Of a stretch of DNA of 14,586 nt, positions 1 to 6,304 are shown piece after piece. The stretch covers positions 1 through 14,586 of the forward strand of contig CAYYOI010000039.1 in assembly GCA_964473285.1 (NCBI GenBank). Direction: 5' to 3'. The translations under genes were made by a program, and so were the position numbers. How positions within the stretch are numbered: position 1 is the stretch's first letter; each line of letters starts with the position of its first letter. The notes beneath the pieces are model-generated. The model had not been told where the DNA came from, ran no database searches, and saw only the letters and a list, made by a program, of their open reading frames with translations. Origin of the DNA: JBNJGT01 sp964473285 (GTDB lineage: Archaea; Nanobdellota; Nanobdellia; Woesearchaeales; JACJVW01).

Positions 1-53
1 TTACAGGTGTTTTCCTTTATATTTCTAACGATTCAGAGGATTTCTACGGACCC
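1..53. repeat. Terminal inverted repeat, left copy
   Basis: The first 53 bases are identical to the reverse complement of the last 53 bases (14534-14586). The match begins at base 1 and stops at base 53, where T on the left faces C on the right. Inside the repeat, ATTTCTA occurs twice in direct orientation (21-27 and 40-46), and there is a TATA-like stretch at about 15-23. Seen directly: a perfect repeat at both exact ends of the window. Inferred: either the ends of a linear or mobile unit, or an assembly boundary at an inverted genomic repeat. No target-site duplication can be assessed, because no flanking DNA is included. Confidence 0.97.
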
Positions 54-84
54 TGAATTCTTCTCAAAATACATAAACAGTAAG

Positions 85-93
85 TTTTATTTA
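85..93 (+). promoter_or_regulatory. TATA box of polB
   Basis: An archaeal box A-like sequence, TTTTATTTA, is centred about 27 bp upstream of the polB ATG. Transcription would then start within a few bases of the start codon, giving a leaderless or nearly leaderless mRNA. The same spacing recurs upstream of most genes in the window. Confidence 0.55.
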
Positions 94-115
94 GCAAGCA
101 ACTATTCAAAACACC

Positions 116-2377
116 ATGCTTGGATATATTGTATATGCAACATACAGGATAAAGGATGATACTCCTATCATCCATCTCTACGGCAGAGCAAAGAATGGAG
201 AAGCATTCCTCCTGAAGATCCCATTCAGGCCATACCTTTTCATTCCTGCAGATGCAAAAGTGAACAATAAAGAAGAGACAGATCTCACCGATTTCTCAGG
301 AAAAAAAGTGGCAAAGGTATATGCCAAGGTTCCTCCAGAGATTCCAGAATTGCGAAAAGGCTTCGAAGAGGCAGGCATCTCAACCTATGAAGCTGACATT
401 CGATTCGTCCAGAGGTTCTACATAGATACTGACATCCAGGGAATAATTGACATTGAAGGCGAATACGCAAAGGAAGGCATCAGAGTATACGACAATCCAA
501 AAATAATCCCTAAACCCCCTTACGAGGTGAAGCTGCAGATTCTCGCCCTTGACATTGAAACAGACAAGAACGTGAAACAGATCTACTCAGTAAGCCTCGT
601 TGACCATAAAGTAAGAGAAGTCCATATAATAAGTGACAAGAAAGTAAAGAATGCCACATCTTACAAGGATGAAGCATCCCTTCTCAAAGGCCTGATCAAG
701 CGTATCCAGGAGATTGATCCAGACATAATCACAGGCTGGAATCTTATTGACTTTGATCTTAAGGTAATCCGGGAAAGATGCAAGTTCCATGATATACCCC
801 TTGAGCTTGGGAGGAACAAAGAGATAGCAAGGATTCGTATCCAGCATGATTTTTTCAGGGAAAGCTCTGCTGACATACCAGGAAGGATAGTTTTTGATGG
901 AATCAGCCTGGTAAAGCAAGCATACAACCTGGAGGACTACAAGCTTGATACAGTAGCGTCTGAGCTTTTGGGAGAAAAGAAGATAGAACTTGAAGAAGGT
1001 TTCTGGGACAATTTTGAAGAGATTATAAAGAATCAGCCTGAGAAAGTGGCAGAATACAACCTGAAAGACTCAGAGCTTGTCATAAAGATAATCCAGAAAA
1101 CAAAACTCATCGAACTGATGATAAAAAAATCCCTCATCACCGGTCTGCAACTGGATCGCGTCAGGGGAAGCATCGCAGCCCTGGATTCCCTCTACATACG
1201 AAAAGCCCACAAGAAAGGCTATGTATGTCCAAATGCAGGATTTGACGATTCCAATGAAAAGATCAAAGGAGCCTACGTCATGACACCTAAGCCCGGCATC
1301 TACGAGAATGTAGTGGTGCTTGACTTCAAGTCCCTTTACCCATCAATCATCAGGACTTTCAACATAGACCCTATCTCACATAGTGATGATGGCACAATCG
1401 TTGCCCCAAACAAGGCACGTTTCAGAAATGACCAGGGAATTCTTCCTGAAATAGTAGAGGAATCATGGAAAGAGCGTGACAAGGCAAAAAAAGAAAAGGA
1501 TATGATCAAGAGTAACGCAATAAAGATAATAATGAACTCCTTCTATGGAGTTCTTGCAAACCCTACCTGCCGCTTCTACAACCTTGACATGGCAAACGCA
1601 ATAACCTCATTCGCCCGTCATATAATAAAGACTACTGAGAAGATAATAACAGATAAAGGCTATAATGTATTGTACGGTGATACTGACAGCGTATTTGTAG
1701 ACCTGAAAACAAAAGACCCCAAAAAAGCAGAGTCCATCGGAAACAATATCTCAAAAGATATCAACAAGCACTTTGCAGACGAGATCAAGGAGAAATACAA
1801 CCGCAATTCCATCCTTGAGCTTGAATTCGAGAAGATGTTCAAGGTTCTCATCCTACCACGCATCCGCGGTAAAACTGGTGGTGCAAAGAAAAGATATGCC
1901 GGGCTCCTGATAAAAGATGGGAAAGAAGAGATCAAAGTCACAGGGATGGAACTGGTCAGGCGCGACTGGACTGACCTTGCAAAAGAATTCCAGATGGAAC
2001 TATTGAAACGTGTCTTCCACAAGAAAGAAGTCTCCAAATATATCAAGGAGACCATAAAAAACGTCAGCAAAGGAAAATTCGATGACAAGCTAATATACAA
2101 AAAGTCAATCCGAAAAGACCTTGACGAGTACACCAAGACCACCCCTCAACACGTGAAAGCAGCACGAAAACTGGATACTCTAAAGTCAAACATTATAGCC
2201 TATGTCATAACACAGAATGGGCCAGAACCAGTCGAAAAACTCGAAAGCCCCATTGATTATGAGCACTACATAGAAAAACAATTGAGACCAATCGCCCAGA
2301 CAATCCTGGAATTATATGGTATTGATTTTGACGAGCTGCTCAGCGGCTCTTCCCAGAAGAACCTTTTTGATTACTGA
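116..2377 (+). CDS. polB: Family B DNA polymerase with 3'-5' exonuclease
   Basis: Archaeal replicative or repair DNA polymerase of family B, 753 residues, the usual length for single-chain archaeal PolB. The N-terminal half carries the proofreading exonuclease: Exo I DIE (146-148), Exo II around N209 and D214, Exo III YNLKD (314-318). The palm has motif A DFKSLYPSI (403-411), motif B K470-x3-NSFYG (474-478) and motif C YGDTDS (520-525), so all catalytic carboxylates are present. The protein ends in QKNLFDY (747-753), a PCNA-interacting (PIP) box, as expected for a sliding-clamp client. The start is set by the TATA box 27 bp upstream. The gene begins 62 bp inside the left terminal repeat. Its last 38 bp overlap the convergent membrane-protein gene. 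It is not a protein-primed polymerase: the TPR1/TPR2 insertions are not evident and the length and layout fit the RNA-primed type. Confidence 0.96.
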   Translation: MLGYIVYATYRIKDDTPIIHLYGRAKNGEAFLLKIPFRPYLFIPADAKVNNKEETDLTDFSGKKVAKVYAKVPPEIPELRKGFEEAGISTYEADIRFVQRFYIDTDIQGIIDIEGEYAKEGIRVYDNPKIIPKPPYEVKLQILALDIETDKNVKQIYSVSLVDHKVREVHIISDKKVKNATSYKDEASLLKGLIKRIQEIDPDIITGWNLIDFDLKVIRERCKFHDIPLELGRNKEIARIRIQHDFFRESSADIPGRIVFDGISLVKQAYNLEDYKLDTVASELLGEKKIELEEGFWDNFEEIIKNQPEKVAEYNLKDSELVIKIIQKTKLIELMIKKSLITGLQLDRVRGSIAALDSLYIRKAHKKGYVCPNAGFDDSNEKIKGAYVMTPKPGIYENVVVLDFKSLYPSIIRTFNIDPISHSDDGTIVAPNKARFRNDQGILPEIVEESWKERDKAKKEKDMIKSNAIKIIMNSFYGVLANPTCRFYNLDMANAITSFARHIIKTTEKIITDKGYNVLYGDTDSVFVDLKTKDPKKAESIGNNISKDINKHFADEIKEKYNRNSILELEFEKMFKVLILPRIRGKTGGAKKRYAGLLIKDGKEEIKVTGMELVRRDWTDLAKEFQMELLKRVFHKKEVSKYIKETIKNVSKGKFDDKLIYKKSIRKDLDEYTKTTPQHVKAARKLDTLKSNIIAYVITQNGPEPVEKLESPIDYEHYIEKQLRPIAQTILELYGIDFDELLSGSSQKNLFDY

Positions 2378-2666
2378 CAATCTGTTTACTACTTTTTTTT
2401 GGCTTGGTTCTTTCCTTGTGTTTCACCACAAAATAATAGATCAAAGCACCAATAAAACCAGTAAGAGCAATGACAACAATCCACAAGACCTTATCATTCT
2501 CATTCTTATAATCTCTCTGGATTGCATCAATAAGCATCCAGATCCAAAATACTGTAAAAAGTGATCCTATTGTAATTATTGCAAAAATAAACATGAACCA
2601 GAAAACTATAAAGATTAATGCAATAAAAGCCCCGGCTGCTTCAGCTCCCATATCAAGCAAAGTCAT
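2340..2666 (-). CDS. Small membrane protein, PLDc_N-like
   Basis: A 108-residue (or 103-residue) membrane protein of unknown function. It has a long hydrophobic segment at about residues 12-48 and a second at about 62-82, followed by a basic, serine- and lysine-rich tail. The stretch with WIWMLIDAIQRD, then DKVLW, then GFIGALIYYFV resembles the PLDc_N (phospholipase D N-terminal) membrane domain: two helices joined by a charged loop, here without any nuclease domain. The longest reading starts at 2666. However, the strong TATA box (2673-2682) is only 12 bp from that ATG and 26-27 bp from the methionine at 2651 (residue 6), so 2651 is the likelier leaderless start. It is convergent with polB and overlaps it by 38 bp. 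The family call is by pattern only. Confidence 0.8.
   Translation of the reverse strand: MTLLDMGAEAAGAFIALIFIVFWFMFIFAIITIGSLFTVFWIWMLIDAIQRDYKNENDKVLWIVVIALTGFIGALIYYFVVKHKERTKPKKSSKQIVSNQKGSSGKSR
2393..2400 (+). terminator. U8 terminator of polB, inside the neighbour's coding region
   Basis: A run of eight T residues lies 16 bp after the polB stop, the U-tract type of terminator used by archaeal RNA polymerase. On the opposite strand the same bases encode the adjacent lysines of the C-terminal tail of the membrane protein, so the tract has two roles if both readings hold. Confidence 0.55.
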
Positions 2667-2672
2667 TCAAAG

Positions 2673-2682
2673 ATTTATAAAT
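2673..2682 (-). promoter_or_regulatory. TATA box of the PLDc_N-like gene
   Basis: A perfect box A palindrome, ATTTATAAAT. Its distance to the ATG at 2666 is too short for archaeal initiation, while its distance to the in-frame ATG at 2651 is 26-27 bp. It therefore argues for the shorter protein. Confidence 0.6.
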
Positions 2683-2724
2683 GTTGTGTACCTGATCACT
2701 TAAAATTAGCTCATCTTAAAAGTC

Positions 2725-2731
2725 AAAAAAA
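2725..2731 (-). terminator. U7 tract, probable uvrC transcript end
   Basis: Seven consecutive T residues on the minus strand lie in the gap between the uvrC stop (2900) and the promoter of the next minus-strand gene. This is a plausible archaeal terminator. A second run of six T residues occurs at 2779-2784, within the hairpin at 2751-2790. Confidence 0.4.
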
Positions 2732-2750
2732 GTAAAGAGTATGGCTGTTG

Positions 2751-2790
2751 TAGTCCATAAATTGAAGTTTTTGCCAACAAAAAAGGACTA
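2751..2790. other. Compound hairpin and adjacent palindrome in the 233-bp gap 2667-2899
   Basis: TAGTCC (2751-2756) pairs with GGACTA (2785-2790). Nested inside, TTTTTG (2768-2773) pairs with CAAAAA (2778-2783) around a CCAA loop. About 20 bp further on, 2813-2824 is a perfect 12-bp palindrome, ATATCATGATAT. The rest of this gap holds the promoter of the PLDc_N-like gene and U tracts. No convincing gene is seen: the best plus-strand reading from 2741 is only 16 codons. Confidence 0.45.
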
Positions 2791-2899
2791 GCGAAAGTAT
2801 ATGTTATGATCTATATCATGATATTCTACCATAAGTCTGATTTTAAAGTTAGTGGGACCTGGATATTTCAAAAGAACCCTTATTCTCTCTTAATTCAAC

Positions 2900-4426
2900 C
2901 TACCTCTTGCTCCTAAGCAAACGATGATAAGATATTGCAAACCTGTGTGCCTCATCCCTGATCTCCTGCAAAAAAAGCTTCGCATCCCCCTTAGCACGAA
3001 ACGCTTCCTTACCCGGCATATATACTTCCTCTTCACGCTTGGCAAGCCCTATTATAGGAACTACCACATCAATTTTTCGCAGTTCAGAAAGCGCAGCATT
3101 CAACTGTCCCCTACCCCCATCAATAATCACAAGATTAGGAAGCATCTGCCCTTCTTTTTTCAGGCGTGAATACCTTCGCCAGACAACCTCGGCGATAGAA
3201 TCAGTATCAGATATTCCTTCAACAGTCTTGATCTTAAAACGACGGTAATTGGACTTATCCGGCCTTCCATTCCGAAACTGCACAAGCGAACCTACAGTCG
3301 AGCTTCCTGACAGATGGCTGATATCGATACATTCAATAACAACTGGAACCTCTTTTAATCCAAGCTCTTTTTGCAAAGCTTCCACTTTCCTCATGTTTCC
3401 GAAGAAAGTCAACTCCACATTCCTCTTGACTAAAGACAATAGCTGTCGCTTCTCTCCCCGCCGGGGAACAGTCACACTGAACCATTGCTTGAAAGCAGAA
3501 CTTACCCCATGCGGTACAATCAACTCTTTTGGCCTGCGGGCCTCTGAATAATACTGCACTAAAAACTCTTCAAAGAAATCCGGTGTGTACTCAAAAGTGA
3601 ATTCATGCTTTTGTGCAAGCGTTCCCTTGTACACATTAAAGAGCAACAGATACACCTGCCCATTCTCGACAATATAGTTTATGATATCCTCATCATATCT
3701 CTTTCTTCTATCCATCGTCTGACGATTCTCCAGATACTTTAGTGCTTGGATATGATCCCGCATCTCCTTTGCCCCTTCAAAGTCCTCCTTTGCAGAATAT
3801 GACTTCATCTTCTCTTCTAATTCCACTATAAGATCTCTGGTCTTTCCAGAAAGAATCTTCTTTACTGCCTCAACCCTGTATGCATAATTCTTCTTAGATA
3901 TCTTACCGATACATGGTGCTGTACACAAGTTGATATGATAACGCAGGCAAGGTTTCTTTGGCATCCTCCTGCAGGTACGGAGCTTGAATGTCTTTGTCAG
4001 GAAACGACGTATATATTCTCTCTCCTGCCCTGAAACAAAAGGCCCAAAATAGGTTCCCGTAGTGCGCCGCCGGGCAAGAATCAGCCTTGGAAAAGCCTCG
4101 TCAGTTATTTTCAGGTATGCATACCGCTTAGAATCCTTCAGGTTGATATTATACTTGGGCTGATGCCGCTTGATAAGCGTATTCTCCAGGATCAATGCCT
4201 CAACTTCACTCTGGGTGACAATAAAATCCACTGAATCTATATGTGATACAAGCGCCCTTGTCTTAGGATCAAGATCCTTATGAAAATAGGTATTAACCCT
4301 TTTAGAAATATTCTTAGCCTTACCGACATAGATTATCCTATCTGTCTCATCCTTAAATAGATAACATCCAGGTTCATTCGGAAGGTTTTTCCCTTTCTTC
4401 AGCAAGGCGTTTTTTGCACGCTTCAC
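2900..4426 (-). CDS. uvrC: Excinuclease ABC subunit C, short form without C-terminal HhH
   Basis: UvrC makes the two incisions flanking a lesion after UvrA/UvrB damage recognition. In order: an N-terminal GIY-YIG nuclease (GCY at 20-22, YVG at 33-35, R43, E76); four cysteines, C152, C160, C168 and C172, matching the iron-sulfur-binding set of UvrC; a UVR UvrB-contact helix pair at about 202-230; and an RNase H-like nuclease with D368, D436 and H494 in IDISH, IIDGGRGQL and DEAHRFA contexts. At 508 residues it ends just after the RNase H domain and lacks the tandem helix-hairpin-helix domain of typical 590-610-residue UvrC. The start is GTG at 4426; the frame closes 8 codons upstream and no ATG is available. 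The start lies inside the zinc-ribbon gene, so translation is probably coupled. uvrA is in the window; uvrB is not. Confidence 0.95.
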   Translation of the reverse strand: MKRAKNALLKKGKNLPNEPGCYLFKDETDRIIYVGKAKNISKRVNTYFHKDLDPKTRALVSHIDSVDFIVTQSEVEALILENTLIKRHQPKYNINLKDSKRYAYLKITDEAFPRLILARRRTTGTYFGPFVSGQEREYIRRFLTKTFKLRTCRRMPKKPCLRYHINLCTAPCIGKISKKNYAYRVEAVKKILSGKTRDLIVELEEKMKSYSAKEDFEGAKEMRDHIQALKYLENRQTMDRRKRYDEDIINYIVENGQVYLLLFNVYKGTLAQKHEFTFEYTPDFFEEFLVQYYSEARRPKELIVPHGVSSAFKQWFSVTVPRRGEKRQLLSLVKRNVELTFFGNMRKVEALQKELGLKEVPVVIECIDISHLSGSSTVGSLVQFRNGRPDKSNYRRFKIKTVEGISDTDSIAEVVWRRYSRLKKEGQMLPNLVIIDGGRGQLNAALSELRKIDVVVPIIGLAKREEEVYMPGKEAFRAKGDAKLFLQEIRDEAHRFAISYHRLLRSKR

Positions 4427-4514
4427 AGTAGATTTCCTTGTTTTGCCCTTTCATTACGACAAAGCGTTTTTTGCACATTGCGCAATATTTTATTATTTTA
4501 TAGTCAGCCATCAT
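4374..4514 (-). CDS. Small zinc-ribbon protein (two CxxC), overlaps uvrC start
   Basis: A 46-residue reading frame with two CxxC knuckles, CAMCKKR and CEACKKR, about 17 residues apart, followed by a highly charged Lys/Glu/Arg tail. This is the usual layout of a four-cysteine zinc ribbon. The two knuckles are similar even at DNA level: a 13-bp repeat occurs at 4407-4419 and 4464-4476. There are two adjacent ATGs, at 4514 and 4511. The frame overlaps the first 53 bp of uvrC in another frame, so the two are probably cotranscribed and translationally coupled. The partner and function are unknown. Nucleic-acid or protein binding is likely for a zinc ribbon, and a link to UvrC is suggested only by position. 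It was found by reading the minus strand upstream of uvrC. Confidence 0.8.
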   Translation of the reverse strand: MMADYKIIKYCAMCKKRFVVMKGQNKEIYCEACKKRLAEEREKPSE

Positions 4515-4521
4515 ATCACAG

Positions 4522-4538
4522 AAAAAGCCGAAGCTTTT
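4522..4538 (-). other. UUCG-tetraloop hairpin with U tract upstream of the zinc-ribbon gene
   Basis: On the minus strand, AAAAGC and GCTTTT form a perfect 6-bp stem closed by a TTCG loop and followed by one more T. It ends 7 bases before the first ATG of the zinc-ribbon gene. If transcription starts from the TATA at 4558-4569, this hairpin forms the extreme 5' end of the zinc-ribbon/uvrC mRNA. It could instead be a terminator for readthrough from the upstream ThyX-like gene. Confidence 0.5.
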
Positions 4539-4569
4539 ACTACATCTAATTATCCTTGTTTTATAAAAC
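4534..4569 (-). promoter_or_regulatory. Two candidate TATA boxes for the zinc-ribbon/uvrC operon
   Basis: A perfect palindromic TATA, GTTTTATAAAAC, lies at 4558-4569 and predicts initiation near 4537 with a leader of about 23 nt. A weaker one, TAGTAAAAG, at 4534-4542 is 24-27 bp from the two ATGs and would give a leaderless mRNA. The sequence alone does not settle which is used. Confidence 0.5.
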
Positions 4570-4728
4570 TATGGGTAACAAGGACTTTTCAGAATGCGAC
4601 CATTTGCCTGCAAGCAGACTTTCAAATGACATCCGCAAAGACCCTATTTCCTGGTAGGATGATATCTATCAAAAATATCTATATTAAAATTTGGATTTCA
4701 ACCCACATAAAAGATATTTTGAGCGATC

Positions 4729-4744
4729 AATAAAAAATAAAATT
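4729..4744 (-). terminator. U-rich terminator of the ThyX-like gene
   Basis: Directly after the TGA stop (4746-4748) the minus strand runs into a T-rich tract broken by single A residues, including a run of six T. This suits archaeal intrinsic termination. The rest of the 4515-4745 gap holds the zinc-ribbon promoters and no convincing gene. Confidence 0.55.
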
Positions 4745-4745
4745 C

Positions 4746-6116
4746 TCATTTCCCGTAATAACCCCATTTATCTCTCATCTCTTTTGTCTTTTTGCATGAT
4801 AAGTCTCCCTCAGGGCATCTATCTTTGGTGCATGGCGGCCCTGCCCTGTTATAGATATAAGACAGACCATCTCGTAATAGGTCAAGTATTGATGTGGACC
4901 TTTTCCTTATTTCTCCTTGTGCATTTGAGCATGTTCTTTGCTCCAGCATCAGCTTATCGATTCTTGCATTGGATGAGGTCATTACTTTTACTCCATCCGC
5001 ATTAAGCAAAAGATAGCTTGCAGCACTGCCATACCCTTCATTCATCAGTTGGCGCCTGTATTCCTTGACTTTTCCTACAAGACCTAGGTATTTATCCCTC
5101 ATCTCCTCATTTTTCTCAATTTTTGGCGGTATGTAAGCTTCTCTGTCTATAGGGATCTGTTCAAAGTATTCCCTGTGATTTTCAGGCAACCTGTGCCTTT
5201 CGAACTGATGATAGCTTGTCAAGGATTGCTCTGTCCCGTAGACACTCCTGTCATGTTCAGCTATGGACTCATGACCGTATCCAAGAACTTTCTCTGCTAT
5301 TTTTTTAGCTCTTTTATCAGGTTCATTAGTGAGATCTTTTGTATCCTTTTCCCATTTTTCATATACCTTGCTGGGCGTATTTGGATTAGTTGAACTTATT
5401 GCTCCAAGAGCAACCCTTTGTGTTGGTTTCTCGAACCTGTCAAACAAGACTTCATTTTTGTCTATCTGGTTGAATACACCCTCATAAGCTTTCTGGACTA
5501 CCTCCATATCTACCATATTGTCTTTAGCATACTTCTTGATAAGGTCTCCTGCCTTTTTACCGAATTCCTCAGAAATATTTTCAATGAATGAATCTGCTAT
5601 TTCCTGTAGTTCTTTTTGAGGATTTTGTATAAGATTTCTATAGAAATTCACGACCTTATTTCCTGGCATCGTTACAAAAACATTTGTTTTTGCAGCCAAA
5701 GGGATTATATACCGTCCGTCCTCTATCGGAATCTTATGTTTGTAATTTGAATCTTTTGCTCCTCTTCCTCTCGCTTTCCCTTCTGCTTCTTCAGTCATCT
5801 CCTCATAAAGCTCAAAGCATTCCATCACGATATTCTTGAAACTTTCTTCATGTTCTGTGCCTTTTATCTCTTCAGGTAATATGAATCCTTCCCTGCTTAT
5901 CACTACATATCTCTGGCTCTGCTGTGTATATGAATCAAGTGATTCGCAAACAATATGTGAACTTAATCTGGATTCTTCCTCTATTGATGCAGATATATTG
6001 TACTGTTTCATGACCTCATTGAAAGTATTTTCGTTTATTCTTTCTTCCGGGAATTCTAATAACCTTTCAAGGCCTTTTTTATTCTTTTTTTGTACTTCAA
6101 AAAGTTTGATTTCCAT
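4746..6116 (-). CDS. thyX: Tandem ThyX-like flavin-dependent thymidylate synthase
   Basis: ThyX makes dTMP from dUMP using methylene-tetrahydrofolate, FAD and NADPH. This 456-residue protein is about twice the usual 220-250 and reads as two ThyX-like units. Unit 1 (about 30-200) keeps the second half of the ThyX signature, SYTQQSQRY (62-70), and a downstream PLAAKTNVFVTM stretch (139-150) like the canonical LP-AxxT region. Its RHR and its GHxSxxEH box are missing. Unit 2 (about 220-456) keeps GHESIAEH (281-288), RHR (307-309) and R394-TCSNAQGEIR (to 404), but has lost the S-x-N-E-x-S-x-RY half. The C-terminus has GPPC, CPEG and a third Cys (429, 434, 441), possibly a metal site. A single ATG start at 6116 is preceded by a GGGGG Shine-Dalgarno-like run, unlike the leaderless neighbours. 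Family membership is firm; whether it is catalytically active is inference. Confidence 0.82.
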   Translation of the reverse strand: MEIKLFEVQKKNKKGLERLLEFPEERINENTFNEVMKQYNISASIEEESRLSSHIVCESLDSYTQQSQRYVVISREGFILPEEIKGTEHEESFKNIVMECFELYEEMTEEAEGKARGRGAKDSNYKHKIPIEDGRYIIPLAAKTNVFVTMPGNKVVNFYRNLIQNPQKELQEIADSFIENISEEFGKKAGDLIKKYAKDNMVDMEVVQKAYEGVFNQIDKNEVLFDRFEKPTQRVALGAISSTNPNTPSKVYEKWEKDTKDLTNEPDKRAKKIAEKVLGYGHESIAEHDRSVYGTEQSLTSYHQFERHRLPENHREYFEQIPIDREAYIPPKIEKNEEMRDKYLGLVGKVKEYRRQLMNEGYGSAASYLLLNADGVKVMTSSNARIDKLMLEQRTCSNAQGEIRKRSTSILDLLRDGLSYIYNRAGPPCTKDRCPEGDLSCKKTKEMRDKWGYYGK

Positions 6117-6123
6117 TCAATAA

Positions 6124-6128
6124 CCCCC
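6124..6128 (-). promoter_or_regulatory. Shine-Dalgarno-like GGGGG of the ThyX-like gene
   Basis: GGGGG lies 7 bases before the ATG at 6116. Most other genes here seem leaderless, so this is the clearest candidate for a leadered, SD-led start and supports that start codon. Confidence 0.5.
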
Positions 6129-6175
6129 TATATTTTGTTTGGATCAAAAGGTTTGAAGCTTTTAATCAAACAAGG

Positions 6176-6184
6176 TTTATAAAA
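6176..6184 (-). promoter_or_regulatory. TATA box of the ThyX-like gene
   Basis: TTTATAAAA on the plus strand (TTTTATAAA on the minus strand) is centred at about 6180 and predicts transcription from near 6154. That gives a leader of about 38 nt containing the GGGGG run. A weaker candidate (ATTAAAAG on the minus strand) is at 6159-6166. Confidence 0.5.
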
Positions 6185-6270
6185 TTTATTACTTTCTAAT
6201 TGTTACACTTACCTATGAAACAAAAGATCCCTAGGATTATACGGTGACTAGACATGTTTAGAATTTTTGT

Positions 6271-6278
6271 AAAAAAAA
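6271..6278 (-). terminator. U8 terminator of the 203-residue gene
   Basis: Eight T residues on the minus strand lie 130 bp after the stop of the upstream gene and before the promoter of the ThyX-like gene. This is a good archaeal U-tract terminator. The hairpin at 6305-6344 would then lie in the 3' part of that transcript. Confidence 0.5.
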
Positions 6279-6304
6279 CTTTCGATAGGAAACCTCTGTT
6301 CATT

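Noticed and set aside
1..53. The terminal repeat as part of a CRISPR array
   Set aside because: Only one copy is present at each end, in opposite orientation, with no spacer-repeat periodicity and no cas genes.
1660..2142. A 160-codon open frame antisense to polB
   Set aside because: It lies wholly inside well-supported polB coding sequence on the other strand and encodes a low-complexity serine/leucine-rich product with no family features. It is a shadow frame.
1..2377. A casposon or other self-synthesizing transposon, from a TIR followed by a polymerase gene
   Set aside because: No Cas1, HNH, transposase or integrase gene is visible anywhere between the repeats. The polymerase is of the ordinary RNA-primed archaeal type with a PIP box, and most other genes are core housekeeping genes. 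The TIR finding is kept without naming an element class.
2741..2791. A 16-codon plus-strand frame between uvrC and the PLDc_N-like gene
   Set aside because: Too short, without promoter spacing, and better explained as part of the hairpin at 2751-2790.
4407..4476. A 13-bp direct repeat (4407-4419 and 4464-4476) as a regulatory iteron
   Set aside because: Both copies encode the same CKKR knuckle of the small zinc-ribbon protein, so protein-level repetition explains the DNA repeat.
4571..4657. A 28-codon plus-strand frame upstream of the zinc-ribbon gene
   Set aside because: Its TATA is only about 8 bp away, it has no motif, and it is too short to separate from chance.
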